Program-made: the position numbers and the translations under genes | DNA from: an uncultured Methylococcaceae bacterium | Lineage (GTDB): Bacteria; Pseudomonadota; Gammaproteobacteria; Methylococcales; Methylomonadaceae | Assembly: GCA_903917345.1 (NCBI GenBank) | Contig: CAIXAE010000045.1 | Coordinates: 1-64,000, forward strand | Reading direction: 5' to 3' | Length of the DNA: 64,000 nucleotides | Notes under the pieces: model-generated | Database searches by the model: none | What the model was told of the DNA's origin: nothing | The model's input: only the letters and a program-made list of their open reading frames with translations | In this document: piece by piece, positions 36,012 through 45,882 of the stretch | How positions within the stretch are numbered: position 1 is the first letter of the stretch | How the letters are laid out: every line of letters begins with the position of its first letter

Positions 36012-36344
36012 ATGTTAAATAGCAAACAAACCCTGAGCGCTTTTGAGAATATATTGTTGATTACAGAACAAATGCTAGAAGCCTCAAAAAAAGGTGATGA
36101 ATTGCAGATGCACGCTTTAGAAGAAAGTTTTGGTGAACAGATCGCGAGTATTAAAAGCGCCGGCGGATTCGTAAAATTGACGGGGGATCTGCGCTATAAA
36201 AAAGTACAATTACTACAGCAGATTCTGCACAATGACCGGGCCATTCGTGATCTAACAGACCCGTGGTTAAAAGAGCTTTCTGCGTTTTTAAATAACCCTG
36301 ACAATCAAACTTTTATAGAAACGTCTCGCTTTAAAAACAATTAA
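36012..36344 (+). CDS. fliT: FliT-like flagellar export chaperone
   Basis: This 110-residue, all-helical acidic protein has the FliT pattern near its end (LLQQILHNDRAIRDLTDPWLKELS). A good ribosome site (AAGGA) precedes ATG 36012. FliT binds the filament cap protein FliD before export and, in enterics, inhibits FlhDC. Its usual partner fliD is not nearby. The FliK-like gene starts 5 bp after its stop. Confidence 0.8.
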   Translation: MLNSKQTLSAFENILLITEQMLEASKKGDELQMHALEESFGEQIASIKSAGGFVKLTGDLRYKKVQLLQQILHNDRAIRDLTDPWLKELSAFLNNPDNQTFIETSRFKNN

Positions 36345-36349
36345 ATAGC

Positions 36350-37315
36350 ATGGTTAGCAGTCTCAACTTATCCAGCAATGCCCCTATCTCACCCCCTAGT
36401 GCTGTTGGTGCACCTTCAGCTACCGGCGCACCGGGGCAAGATGGGGTTATAAAGCTAGATCAGATTGAGATAGGTAAAGCCCTACAAGCCCAAGTACTTT
36501 CGGTGCTTAGCAATGGCAACAGTATGATCAGTTTTCCAAATGGTGCACTCACCACCACTATGCAAATGCGCCTACCCCCGGGCTTTCAAGTGGGGGATCA
36601 GATACAACTGACCTTATTATCCTTAACGGAAGGTAAACCGAGCTTTTCTATCAGCTTAGCCGGTAATCCTACCGAGACCGTTAACCTTAGTAGCACTGCA
36701 CAACTCTTAGATAAAATCGCAAGTAGCAGCACACAACCCCCTAAAATAACGAGCAACAGCCCCCTATTAGCCACTAACAAAGACATGGACCCGGCTCATT
36801 TAGCCTCCCAACTGAATGCCAGCATTGATAAAAGCGGTGTATTTTACGAATCACATTTACAACAGTGGAATGAGGGCGCAAGACTGTTAGATCAGATACA
36901 ACAAGAGCCGCAAAATCAGAGCACTCAGCCTGCAGAAACGGCAAATAATCTGATCCCTGCTCAACTTGATACGCTCGAAAACAAACGCTTAACATGGCAA
37001 GGCGAATTATACCCAGGCCAGCCACTGCAATTAGAAATACAAAAAGATGAGCAAAAGAACCATCAATCGAACGCTTCAAGTGGCAATACGCCAGATCCTG
37101 TTTGGCAAACATCACTCAAATTAAGCTTACCTCAACTGGGTCAAGTACAGGTCAAAATTCGCTTACAAGGCGATCATGTGCAGCTCAATGTTAATGCAGC
37201 AGACCCCACCACTGCCAACACACTTAAGTCTGCCAGTGATAACTTAAATCAAGCATTGGCCGCCAGTGGTACGGCCTTAGATTTATTAACGGTACAGAGT
37301 GATGGCGAAGCCTAG
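36350..37315 (+). CDS. FliK-like hook-length control protein (second copy)
   Basis: The 321-residue protein has a beta-rich middle (about 35-115, LDQIEIGKALQAQVLSVLSN, FQVGDQIQLTLLSL), a polar linker, and a C-terminal FliK-type switch domain (about 240-315, LSLPQLGQVQVKIRLQGDHVQL). It differs from the canonical fliK at 43223 and is paired with a FlhB C-terminal-tail gene, which overlaps its end by 14 bp. It may regulate export substrate specificity together with that protein. The pair is a recurrent module in other bacteria. The start ATG lacks a strong ribosome site and is likely coupled to fliT. Confidence 0.78.
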   Translation: MVSSLNLSSNAPISPPSAVGAPSATGAPGQDGVIKLDQIEIGKALQAQVLSVLSNGNSMISFPNGALTTTMQMRLPPGFQVGDQIQLTLLSLTEGKPSFSISLAGNPTETVNLSSTAQLLDKIASSSTQPPKITSNSPLLATNKDMDPAHLASQLNASIDKSGVFYESHLQQWNEGARLLDQIQQEPQNQSTQPAETANNLIPAQLDTLENKRLTWQGELYPGQPLQLEIQKDEQKNHQSNASSGNTPDPVWQTSLKLSLPQLGQVQVKIRLQGDHVQLNVNAADPTTANTLKSASDNLNQALAASGTALDLLTVQSDGEA

Positions 37316-37592
37316 TACACCCAAGGAACTCCGCAATGCGGTGGCTTTAACGTATCAAGCCAATGGTCGCGCCCCTAAAGTCGTGGCCTCAGGTAAAGGA
37401 TTAGTGGCTGAACAAATTATTGAATTAGCCAAGCAAAATGGGGTTCATGTGCATGAATCAAAAGAAATGGTGGCCTTGTTGATGAACGTAGAACTGGATC
37501 AGGAGATTCCTGAAAACTTATATCGCATTGTCGCCGAACTATTAGCGTGGCTCTATAAGATTGAAGCGCTAAAACAACCTGATTTAAGTTAA
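37302..37592 (+). CDS. FlhB C-terminal-domain-like protein (FhlB type)
   Basis: This 96-residue protein matches the cytoplasmic autocleaving tail of FlhB (AVALTYQANGRAPKVVASGKG) but has no membrane part. The FlhB NPTH cleavage motif is not present: position LTY-Q-A-N-G replaces it. Such stand-alone tails are known as FhlB and can partly stand in for the real tail. No full flhB is visible after fliR. ATG 37302 overlaps the upstream FliK-like gene. Confidence 0.85.
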   Translation: MAKPSTPKELRNAVALTYQANGRAPKVVASGKGLVAEQIIELAKQNGVHVHESKEMVALLMNVELDQEIPENLYRIVAELLAWLYKIEALKQPDLS

Positions 37593-37602
37593 GTGCAACG
37601 CA

Positions 37603-37944
37603 CTATATCGACATATTCATAATGTCGTTATAAGCCGTGATCAACTTATTACGCACTTGAATAGTCGCCTGCATGGTAATACCCGATTTCTGCGAAGCAA
37701 TCATGACATCAGATAAATTAACGGAATCATCACCTAAGGAGAATCGTTGCTGAAGTTGTTGAGCATTCTTTTCTAGACTGTTCACTTGATCTAGCTGATT
37801 CTTGAATATGTTTGCAAAATCAACCGCACCTGCAGTCGGTTCAACACTATTGGTCTCAACCGTTTTAGGTAAATCGACGTTAGCCACCGCATTACGTATT
37901 TGCGCAACCATGGCATCCATTTTAGTGTTATCAATTCCAACCAT
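37603..37944 (-). CDS. fliE: Flagellar hook-basal body protein FliE
   Basis: The 113-residue protein has the FliE C-terminus (SDVMIASQKSGITMQATIQVRNKL, shown in part) that joins the MS ring to the rod. It is exported without a signal peptide. It is divergent from fliF, so the 181-bp gap between them holds both promoters. I saw no convincing sigma-54 box there. Its end converges with the FhlB-type gene 10 bp away, with a small AGTGC-AAC-GCACT hairpin between. Confidence 0.93.
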   Translation of the reverse strand: MVGIDNTKMDAMVAQIRNAVANVDLPKTVETNSVEPTAGAVDFANIFKNQLDQVNSLEKNAQQLQQRFSLGDDSVNLSDVMIASQKSGITMQATIQVRNKLITAYNDIMNMSI

Positions 37945-38125
37945 ACTAAAAACCTAACTCAATCTATTAAGACGCACATAATTTATCACGCCCTATTAGA
38001 GTAAATACTTTAATTAACGGGGTTTTTTAGGCTTAATTCAATCTTTCGATTATTAAGCTAAGCTTGATAATAACAGCGTATTTAATAGCATTCGTTTGCT
38101 CACCTGACTAATCTCATTGTTGACT

Positions 38126-39712
38126 ATGGCATCTACACCCGAAGGACAACCCAGCGCAATTAACAATTTCTTGCAAAGCCCATTAGGTAACAATATGGCG
38201 CTAGGAGCAGGCATGGCGCTAGTCATCAGTATTATGGCGGCCGTATGGCTTTGGGGGCAAAAGCCTGATTATCGTATCTTACTGTCTAATTATTCTGACA
38301 AAGATGGGGGCGCCATTATTGCTGCCCTACAACAAATGAACGTGCCTTATCAATATGCCGAGGGGGGCGGTGCTATTTTAGTGCCTGCTGATCGCGTGCA
38401 TGATGCTCGTTTAAAACTCGCTGCACAAGGTTTACCTAAAGCCGGCAATGTCGGCTTTGAATTAATGGAAAACCAAAAGCTTGGGATTTCTCAATTCTTA
38501 GAGCAAGTTAATTTTCAGCATGCGTTGGAAGGTGAGCTGGCCCGCTCTATCAATTCTATTGCTGTGGTGCAATCATCTAGAGTCCACTTGGCGATTCCTA
38601 AGCCCACTGTCTTTGTGCGAGAAGCGCAAAAACCAACGGCCTCGGTCTTACTTAATCTACACCCCGGGCGTGTGTTAGATGCACAACAAGTCAGTGCTAT
38701 TGTGCATTTGGTTTCCAGTAGTGTGCCTGACTTACCTGCAAAGAATGTCACTATTGTTGATGAAAATGGGAATCTATTATCAGATCAAGAAGAACTAGGT
38801 CGTAATACGCGTTTAGACCCGAATCAACTTAAATACATCCAAGAAATTCAAGATGACATCGTGCGTCGCGTAGAGTCTATTTTGTCACCGATTGTGGGTG
38901 CACAAAACGTGCGTGCTGAAGCGTCTGCTGAAATTGATTTTTCACATGCGGAACAAGCCGCTGAAAAATACACACCCAACAATAAACCCGAAACAACAGC
39001 TAAACGCAGCGAACATCTTAACGAATCTAAAAGTTCTGAAGGCGGCGGCGATTCAAGCAAGCCCGGTGGCGTGCCAGGCGCCAGCTCTAATCAACCTGGG
39101 CAACAAAAACCCGCAGCTGAAGGGGGTGGAAATTCAAACACCCAAAAAGATAACACCATTAACTACGAATTGGATAAAACAGTCCGTTATGTGCAAGAAC
39201 CGATGGGTAATATTAAACGCTTAACGGTTGCAGTTCTGGTTAATAATAAAATTGAAGTTGATGCTAAAGGTAAATCGACAAGTAAGCCATTGACTGAAGA
39301 TGAAAAAACCCAAATTACTAACTTGGTTAAAGAAGCCATGGGCTTTAATAAAGACCGTGGTGATTCACTCAATGTAACTAATACCGGCTTTACTGTACCG
39401 CCAAAAGAAGTGATTCCAGAAGAACCGTTCTGGAAACCTTATGCGAACATAGAAACGGGCAAAAGTATCGGACAGTGGTTGTTGTCTTTTATCGCTATTC
39501 TGTATTTGTTCTTTAAGATTTTAAAACCGATGCTGAAGCGATTATCAGATCCTCCGTTGCCGCCAGCCGCTAAAGAAAGTGCATCGGATGACAACAACGA
39601 ACCCTCATCCCCCGCAAAGAAATCTGAGGCGACTGTAGAGGGCGCCATCAAATTAGCCAGTGAAGATCCACGCATGGTGGCCAGCGTCGTTAAGAATTGG
39701 GTCAATGAATGA
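38126..39712 (+). CDS. fliF: Flagellar MS-ring protein FliF
   Basis: From ATG 38126 (528 residues; the frame opens at TTG 38117). Two membrane helices (about 25-45, LGAGMALVISIMAAVWLW; about 445-465, WLLSFIAILYLFF) flank the periplasmic ring-building motifs, including FQHALEGELARSI and VHLAIPKP. A Gly/Ser/Gln-rich insert lies at about 290-335. The C-terminus (DPRMVASVVKNWVNE) is the FliG-binding end. The stop overlaps the fliG start by 4 bp. Confidence 0.96.
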   Translation: MASTPEGQPSAINNFLQSPLGNNMALGAGMALVISIMAAVWLWGQKPDYRILLSNYSDKDGGAIIAALQQMNVPYQYAEGGGAILVPADRVHDARLKLAAQGLPKAGNVGFELMENQKLGISQFLEQVNFQHALEGELARSINSIAVVQSSRVHLAIPKPTVFVREAQKPTASVLLNLHPGRVLDAQQVSAIVHLVSSSVPDLPAKNVTIVDENGNLLSDQEELGRNTRLDPNQLKYIQEIQDDIVRRVESILSPIVGAQNVRAEASAEIDFSHAEQAAEKYTPNNKPETTAKRSEHLNESKSSEGGGDSSKPGGVPGASSNQPGQQKPAAEGGGNSNTQKDNTINYELDKTVRYVQEPMGNIKRLTVAVLVNNKIEVDAKGKSTSKPLTEDEKTQITNLVKEAMGFNKDRGDSLNVTNTGFTVPPKEVIPEEPFWKPYANIETGKSIGQWLLSFIAILYLFFKILKPMLKRLSDPPLPPAAKESASDDNNEPSSPAKKSEATVEGAIKLASEDPRMVASVVKNWVNE

Positions 39713-40704
39713 GTGATATCGGTTTAGAAAAAGCGGCTGTCTTAATGTTAGCCATAGGACAAGATGCCGCGGCTGAAGTGATGAAATATCTAGAACCTAG
39801 AGATGTGCAAAAACTAGGTATCTTGATGGCATCCATGAACTCAGTGCCCACAGACACGTTGAAATTAGCCTTAACAGAATTACACGATGAATCAGAAAAA
39901 AACAAATCGTTTGGTTTTGACAGTGAGGAATATATCAGTGGTGTGCTTAACAAGGCGCTTGGAGATAACAAAGCCAGCAACTTATTAAATCGGATCATCA
40001 CTAAGAATGATTCTTCGGGTATAGACCACCTTAAATGGATGGATGCCAAAGCGGTTGCTGATTTAATCACGCATGAACACCCGCAAATTATTGCCACCAT
40101 CTTATTGCACCTTGATCCACTACAAGCCAGTGAAGTGTTGACCGAATTTACAGAAAGAACGCGTGTCGATGTGATCTTAAGAATGACCACACTGGATGGC
40201 GTACAACCGGTGGTACTGAGTGAATTGAATGAAGCCTTAAACAAATTGCTGAATGGCAATGACAGCTTTAAGAAAAAATCGATGGGCGGTGTCAGTGCGA
40301 CAGCAAACATCATGAACTTTTTAAATTCTGATATTGAAGCCGCTATCATGAGCAAACTCAGAGAGTTTGATGAGACGATCGCACAGCAAGTCAGTGACAA
40401 AATGTTTGTGTTTGACGATATCGTGGCCATTGGCGACCGTGATATTCAAACGATTCTGGTCGAAGTACCTTCTGAATCATTGATTGTGGCGCTTAAAGGG
40501 GCTAAAGAAGATATTAAGGCTAAAATATTTAAGAACATGTCTGAACGGGCAGCAGAAATGATGTTGGAAGATCTTAATGCTAAAGGCCCAGTCCGCCTAT
40601 CAGAAGTAGAACAACAACAAAAAGAGATCTTACAAATCATTAAACGGCTAGCGGATGAAGGTACTATCACCATCCAAACTGGAGGCGATGATGCCTTCGT
40701 CTAA
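39709..40704 (+). CDS. fliG: Flagellar motor switch protein FliG
   Basis: The 331-residue length is standard. The EHPQIIATILLHLDP motif of the middle domain and a C-terminal torque helix region (VFDDIVAIGDRDIQTIL) with charged residues are present. It links FliF to FliM and touches the stator. It is translationally coupled to fliF by ATGA and contains the ribosome site of fliH in its last codons. Confidence 0.96.
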   Translation: MSDIGLEKAAVLMLAIGQDAAAEVMKYLEPRDVQKLGILMASMNSVPTDTLKLALTELHDESEKNKSFGFDSEEYISGVLNKALGDNKASNLLNRIITKNDSSGIDHLKWMDAKAVADLITHEHPQIIATILLHLDPLQASEVLTEFTERTRVDVILRMTTLDGVQPVVLSELNEALNKLLNGNDSFKKKSMGGVSATANIMNFLNSDIEAAIMSKLREFDETIAQQVSDKMFVFDDIVAIGDRDIQTILVEVPSESLIVALKGAKEDIKAKIFKNMSERAAEMMLEDLNAKGPVRLSEVEQQQKEILQIIKRLADEGTITIQTGGDDAFV

Positions 40705-41350
40705 ACCCGAAATGCAGAGCGCCTATCAACGCTGGGAGATTGGCTCTTTAACGAAAGATTCTTTAGGCTCGGCTTCTAAGATGTCCCAAGAGATGTTAAT
40801 TGCTCATGACAAAGGTTATCAAGCCGGACTTGAAGAAGGTCGCGCAACGGGTTTAGCGGAAGGCCTAGCAAAAGGCACTGCGCAGGGCTATGCAGACGCA
40901 CTTGAAGAAGGCCGAGAAAGAAATGAGCAAATGAGTGAACAGTTTACTGCCCTCATGACGCAATTTGAAGCTGAACTGCAATCGGCGAAAGAACACACCG
41001 CCCAACAGATGCTTAATTTATGCTTAGACATGACGCAAGCCATGCTGAAGTCAGCATTGGATGTGCGCCCAGAATTAGTCATACCCATTATTGAACACGC
41101 TTTACAACGCTTACCCGATGCACAAGCGCCTGCACATATTTATTTAAACGCTACTGATCTTGACGTGGTGCAACATGTGATGGGGGATGACTTAAAGCAA
41201 GAAGGCTGGCGTTTGGCTACAGACCCCTCCATTGAAGCAGGCGGCTGTCGCCTAGAGACAGCTACCAATCAATTAGACGCTTCCCTACCCGCTCGTTGGC
41301 AACAATTGCTTAGCGCCTTAGGGAAAAGCGGTGATTGGTTAAGTTTATAA
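40691..41350 (+). CDS. fliH: Flagellar export regulator FliH
   Basis: I start at ATG 40691, which has GGAGG at 40681-40685 inside the fliG end, giving 219 residues; the open frame begins at 40655. It has the GxxxG-rich helix ([21 protein letters not shown]) that forms the coiled stalk of FliH, then a V-ATPase-E-like C-terminal half. It binds and restrains FliI. Confidence 0.92.
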   Translation: MPSSKPEMQSAYQRWEIGSLTKDSLGSASKMSQEMLIAHDKGYQAGLEEGRATGLAEGLAKGTAQGYADALEEGRERNEQMSEQFTALMTQFEAELQSAKEHTAQQMLNLCLDMTQAMLKSALDVRPELVIPIIEHALQRLPDAQAPAHIYLNATDLDVVQHVMGDDLKQEGWRLATDPSIEAGGCRLETATNQLDASLPARWQQLLSALGKSGDWLSL

Positions 41351-41355
41351 CTCAC

Positions 41356-42753
41356 ATGACGGAAACCCCAGGCGTTAATCATTGGCACGAATTTCTAGCG
41401 GAATGTCAGCAACAGATCAGTGCTGTTAATACGTTGCCCGTGTATGGTCGCGTGACCCGTGTGGCAGGTTTGGTCATGGAAGCCGTCGGACTTAACTTAG
41501 CCATTGGTACGCCATGCTATGTACCGTTACCCAGTGGCCATCGCTTGGATGTAGAAATTGTCGGGTTTGGTAACGAACGCTTGTTTTTAATGCCTTTAGG
41601 GGATGTTGAAGGCGTACAGCCAGGCGCACCGGTTATTCCTTCAGCTCAAGAAAAGTCCCCGCCACTCTTACACCATCGTATGACTTCAACTTCGACTGGC
41701 CAACATGGCAGACGCTTACCGGTAGGAGATGCGTTATTAGGTCGCGTACTGGATGCGACCGGCCAACCTTTAGATCGTTTAGGCCCCCTCAAAGGCCATT
41801 CAACCGCGCCGTTATACGTACAAGCCGCTAACCCCTTATTAAGAGAACCTATTTCTACCGTATTAGATGTCGGTATTCGTCCGATTAACAGTTTGTTAAC
41901 CGTGGGCAAAGGTCAACGGATGGGCTTATTTGCCGGCTCGGGTGTAGGTAAATCGGTTTTATTGGGCATGATGGCCCGCTACACCGAAGCTGATGTGATT
42001 GTGGTTGGCCTTATCGGTGAACGAGGTCGAGAGGTTAAAGAGTTTATTGAACAAATTTTAGGATCTGAAGGTCTTGCCCGTTCAGTGGTGGTCGCTGCGC
42101 CGGCCGACTTACCGCCTTTATTACGTTTACAAGGCGCTGCTTACACCACACTGATTGCAGAACATTTTAGAGATCAAGGTAAAAGTGTTTTGTTGATTAT
42201 GGATTCATTAACCCGCTACGCCATGGCGCAACGAGAAATTGCCCTAGCCATTGGTGAACCGCCAGCAACCAAAGGTTATCCCCCCTCTGTATTTGCCAAA
42301 CTACCGGCCTTGGTTGAGCGCGCAGGCAATGGTGAAGCCGGCGGTGGATCTATTACCGCCTTTTATACCGTGTTAACCGAAGGTGATGATCAACAAGACC
42401 CTATTGCTGACTCAGCCCGAGCCATTCTAGACGGGCATATTGTGTTAAATCGCAGTCTAGCGGAAGCCGGTCATTATCCTGCGATTGATATTGAACAATC
42501 GATTAGCCGAGCCATGCATAACATCACGGATGCTGATCATCAAAAAACGGCTCGGCGTCTTAAGCAATTACTCGCCAGTTATCAACGCAACCGAGACCTT
42601 ATCAATGTGGGCGCCTATCAATCAGGCAGCGACCCCTTATTGGACGAGGCCATCAGTCGCTATCAAGAGATAGAGCAATTTCTACAACAAAGTATTCACG
42701 ACAGAGTGAGCATTAATGAGAGCTTAGGGGAACTTTCCTCTCTATTCGGCTAA
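41356..42753 (+). CDS. fliI: Flagellum-specific export ATPase FliI
   Basis: The 465-residue protein has Walker [16 protein letters not shown] (about 190-205), [15 protein letters not shown] and a Walker [15 protein letters not shown] typical of F1-beta/FliI. It begins 5 bp after the fliH stop. FliI hexamerises below the export gate and energises delivery of substrates. Confidence 0.96.
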   Translation: MTETPGVNHWHEFLAECQQQISAVNTLPVYGRVTRVAGLVMEAVGLNLAIGTPCYVPLPSGHRLDVEIVGFGNERLFLMPLGDVEGVQPGAPVIPSAQEKSPPLLHHRMTSTSTGQHGRRLPVGDALLGRVLDATGQPLDRLGPLKGHSTAPLYVQAANPLLREPISTVLDVGIRPINSLLTVGKGQRMGLFAGSGVGKSVLLGMMARYTEADVIVVGLIGERGREVKEFIEQILGSEGLARSVVVAAPADLPPLLRLQGAAYTTLIAEHFRDQGKSVLLIMDSLTRYAMAQREIALAIGEPPATKGYPPSVFAKLPALVERAGNGEAGGGSITAFYTVLTEGDDQQDPIADSARAILDGHIVLNRSLAEAGHYPAIDIEQSISRAMHNITDADHQKTARRLKQLLASYQRNRDLINVGAYQSGSDPLLDEAISRYQEIEQFLQQSIHDRVSINESLGELSSLFG

Positions 42754-42785
42754 TTAGATCCCCTAGACATGGGCAATAATTAACC

Positions 42786-43226
42786 ATGGCTACTCTAAAC
42801 GCAATCCAAGCACTGATCGATCTAAGTTCTCGTGAATCCGAGGCGGCAGCAACGCGCCTGAGTGATGCGAATAGAACACGATCTGAAGCACAACAACAAC
42901 TCACAATGCTTGAGGAGTATCGCCTTGAGTATGCTGATCAATTGCAATCGCAATTAGCCCAAGGTTTAAGCCTGAGCAGTTACAGTAATTATCAGCAGTT
43001 TTTAGCGAAGTTGGATCACACCATTAATCAACAAAGACAGATATTAAATAACACGCTAGGTTTAGTAGAAAGACACCGAACTGATTGGCAAGCATCTGAG
43101 CGCAAACGGCTTTCTTACAGCACCTTAACAAAGCGTGCAGAAGAAGCGTTACGTCATCATGAAAATAAACGCGACCAAAAGCAAACAGATGAACATGCGG
43201 CGCGTATAACCATGAGGCGCTTATGA
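42786..43226 (+). CDS. fliJ: Flagellar export protein FliJ
   Basis: A 146-residue, fully helical, Gln/Arg-rich coiled-coil protein in the expected position after fliI. FliJ acts as the central stalk of the FliI ring. Identification rests on position and the coiled-coil pattern, such as LEEYRLEYADQL and the C-terminal HHENKRDQKQTDEHAA. It overlaps fliK by 4 bp. Confidence 0.88.
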   Translation: MATLNAIQALIDLSSRESEAAATRLSDANRTRSEAQQQLTMLEEYRLEYADQLQSQLAQGLSLSSYSNYQQFLAKLDHTINQQRQILNNTLGLVERHRTDWQASERKRLSYSTLTKRAEEALRHHENKRDQKQTDEHAARITMRRL

Positions 43227-44239
43227 GTGCTGTATTTGCATTACCCCCGGTATCGGTCAATACGACACCAGCCACATCGGCTAACGCAGCGACTAAAATC
43301 GGTGGTTCAGATAGCCACTCCGCCTCTTTTGGCTCAGAGTTAAAATCACAAATTCATAACCAAAGTGAAACGCCATCTGAACCTGCTACTGACAAATTAA
43401 CGGTTGTTAAGCCTACTGTAAAAGAGGCAGCACCTGCTGAAACGACTACCACAACATCTGACTCAACTACTGCATTAACACCGCCCTCTCAAGATTTAAT
43501 GGCCATGATGTTAGCCATGCATAACCAGGCTAATCCAGCACCTCAAACGCCGGTACCTGCAGAACTAGCACCTGCCGCAATCGCGATTGAATCCAATGCA
43601 TTAGGCGTGGCTGAGGCCAACGGTCTAGGCACTCTGGGTCAAGCAGGTTCTGAGACTATGATTCCAGACCTTAGTGCAGCAAACGCAAACAATCAAATGC
43701 CAAACGTTACCGTGACACCTGGTGTTGACCCTAGCTTATCCGCACCCTCACCTAGCGCAACTATTGTTCCAAACACATCTCCAACAACACAAGCATCGGC
43801 TACGTACGCCATCGCCCCCCCTGTAGGTAATTCGGGTTGGGATGAGGCAGTTAATCAACGTATTGTGTGGATGACGAGTCAAAACATACAATCAGCTACT
43901 TTGAATATATCGCCAGAGCATTTAGGCCCTATTCAGGTCCAAATACAGATGGAAAACCAACAAGCGAATGTGCAGTTTTTTAGCGCACAAGTTGAAGTGA
44001 GACAAGCCCTGCAAAATGCGATGCCACAACTGAATCAACTGTTTTCACAAAATGGTATTCAATTAGGCCAAACGGATGTGAGCTCACAAAACTTTGGCTC
44101 TAATGCACAACAGCAACCCCAGCCCAGTAAGCCCAAATCATCTAATAACGAATTACTATCACTCGATTCATTAAATACCTCAATATACGGAGCAAGCCCC
44201 CTTAGTAAAGGGACTGGTTTGCTTAATATTTACGCTTAA
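43223..44239 (+). CDS. fliK: Flagellar hook-length control protein FliK
   Basis: The 338-residue protein has a Pro/Ala/Thr-rich ruler region (1-200) and a C-terminal FliK domain (about 205-295: SATLNISPEHLGPIQVQIQM, VRQALQNAMPQLNQLF). It lies in the canonical place between fliJ and fliL. Another FliK-like gene is at 36350. Confidence 0.93.
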   Translation: MSAVFALPPVSVNTTPATSANAATKIGGSDSHSASFGSELKSQIHNQSETPSEPATDKLTVVKPTVKEAAPAETTTTTSDSTTALTPPSQDLMAMMLAMHNQANPAPQTPVPAELAPAAIAIESNALGVAEANGLGTLGQAGSETMIPDLSAANANNQMPNVTVTPGVDPSLSAPSPSATIVPNTSPTTQASATYAIAPPVGNSGWDEAVNQRIVWMTSQNIQSATLNISPEHLGPIQVQIQMENQQANVQFFSAQVEVRQALQNAMPQLNQLFSQNGIQLGQTDVSSQNFGSNAQQQPQPSKPKSSNNELLSLDSLNTSIYGASPLSKGTGLLNIYA

Positions 44240-44268
44240 AAAATTCATAACTACATTGACCTTTCATT

Positions 44269-44847
44269 ATGGCCGAACAAATAGAAGAAGTTTCTACAGA
44301 GAAAAAATCAGGTAAACCGTGGATCTGGATTGTCATGGGTGTCTTGTTGATTGTTGCCGGTGCAGGTGGCGGGTATTTCTTTGCTCATCAAGAACAATCT
44401 AAAACAGAAAAAAAACACGACAACAAAGATAAACCAGAAGGTGAAGATAAAGCGGAAGGCGAAGCTAAACCAGAGGGTGAAGTTGAAGGAGAAGCTAAAG
44501 CAGATACTGAAGCGGAAGAAGAAACTGATGAACACGCTGTGCCTGTATTTGTTCCATTAGAAGCCTTTACCATCAATCTCCAACCGGATGGACAATTCTT
44601 ACAAGTCACCTTTAATGTTCAGGTGAAAGATGAGAAAACAGGTGAAGAACTCAAGGTCTATATGCCGCAAATTCGTAGCCGCTTATTGTTGTTATTGTCT
44701 AATAAAACAGCCACTGAATTGGTAAAACACGAAGGCAAAATAAACCTGGTTAAAGAAATAAAGCAACAGATTGAACTTCCTTTTAAGAAGGGTGCTGAAC
44801 CCATCAAAATCACTGAGGTTTTAATCACCTCATTCATCATTCAATAG
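44269..44847 (+). CDS. fliL: Flagellar basal body-associated protein FliL
   Basis: The 192-residue protein has a single N-terminal membrane helix (about 17-38, WIWIVMGVLLIVAGAGGGYFF) and an unusually long acidic/lysine linker (about 45-88, Glu/Lys/Asp/Gly-rich). A FliL periplasmic domain follows (FVPLEAFTINLQ, FLQVTFNVQV, IRSRLLLLLSNKTA). The linker DNA is purine-rich and repetitive (GAAG units), giving open frames on both strands that are only shadows. Confidence 0.94.
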   Translation: MAEQIEEVSTEKKSGKPWIWIVMGVLLIVAGAGGGYFFAHQEQSKTEKKHDNKDKPEGEDKAEGEAKPEGEVEGEAKADTEAEEETDEHAVPVFVPLEAFTINLQPDGQFLQVTFNVQVKDEKTGEELKVYMPQIRSRLLLLLSNKTATELVKHEGKINLVKEIKQQIELPFKKGAEPIKITEVLITSFIIQ

Positions 44848-44857
44848 CCAGAGACCG

Positions 44858-45865
44858 ATGGACGATAAGTTTCTCTCCCAGGATGAGATTAATGCCCTGC
44901 TTCAAGGGGTAACGGGTGAAACGGACGAGCCCTCACCGGAAATTGATCCTGCGGAAGTTAAAAGCTATAACCTAGCCACACAAGAACGTATTGTGCGGGG
45001 GCGTATGCCCTCGCTCGAACTGATTAATGAGCGTTTTACGCGCTTGCTACGTATTGGTTTATACAACTTATTACGTCGTACCCCAGAGATCTCAATTAGC
45101 CCTATCCGTAATGCTAAATACAGTGAGTTTTTGCGGCATTTAGTGGTCCCCACCAATCTTAACTTAGTCAAGATAGCACCCTTGCACGGGACGGCCATGA
45201 TTGTTATGGACCCGCAATTGGTGTTTATGTTGGTGGATAACTTGTTCGGGGGCGATGGGCGTTTTCAAACGCGCATTGAAGGTAGAGATTTTACGCACAT
45301 TGAGCTTCGCATCATTCAGCGTACCTTAAACATTGTATTTGAGAGCTTAACGAAAGCTTGGGAGTTAGTGTATCCCGTAACTTTTGAATACATTCGTTCT
45401 GAGATGAACACGCAATTTGCCAATATCGCGACGCCTAATGAAGTAGTCGTAACAACCACCTTCCGGATTGATATAGGCAATGTCGCAAGCGACCTCCATA
45501 TCTGCCTACCTTACAGCATGATTGAGCCTATTAAAGATCTACTGCGCAGTAGTTTACATAGCGAAACCCAAGGCCATGATCATCGTTGGGGACAATTACT
45601 GAGAAACCAAATACAAGATACCGAAGTGGAAGGTGTCGCCAATTTATGCGCCATAGACTCCAGTTTACGCCAAGTCCTTAATATGAAAGTAGGCGATATT
45701 CTTCCCATTGACATGCCACCCACGGTCGATCTTATTGTTGACTATATCCCTATATTAAACTGCCACTATGGGAAAGTGAATGGTCAATATGCGTTACAAG
45801 TGGATCACATTATGACCCATTCAGATGACCTACCGGCAGTTGATAATGACGTTGCCACAGGCTAA
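44858..45865 (+). CDS. fliM: Flagellar motor switch protein FliM
   Basis: The 335-residue protein begins with the CheY-binding segment (FLSQDEINALLQGV). It continues with the FliM middle domain (RLLRIGLYNLLRR; DNLFGGDGR) and a C-terminal SpoA domain (VEGVANLCAIDSSLRQVLNMKVGDILPI). Intact N-terminal binding means CheY-P from the operon downstream can act on it. Confidence 0.96.
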   Translation: MDDKFLSQDEINALLQGVTGETDEPSPEIDPAEVKSYNLATQERIVRGRMPSLELINERFTRLLRIGLYNLLRRTPEISISPIRNAKYSEFLRHLVVPTNLNLVKIAPLHGTAMIVMDPQLVFMLVDNLFGGDGRFQTRIEGRDFTHIELRIIQRTLNIVFESLTKAWELVYPVTFEYIRSEMNTQFANIATPNEVVVTTTFRIDIGNVASDLHICLPYSMIEPIKDLLRSSLHSETQGHDHRWGQLLRNQIQDTEVEGVANLCAIDSSLRQVLNMKVGDILPIDMPPTVDLIVDYIPILNCHYGKVNGQYALQVDHIMTHSDDLPAVDNDVATG

Positions 45866-45882
45866 TTAAACAGGAATAAAAC

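Noticed and set aside
39702-40430. 242-codon minus-strand frame opposite fliG
   Set aside because: Long but antisense to a well-supported fliG; residue content is Ser/Leu-rich and matches no family.
44308-44609. Ser- and Phe-rich frames opposite fliL
   Set aside because: They are shadows of the repetitive acidic linker DNA of fliL.
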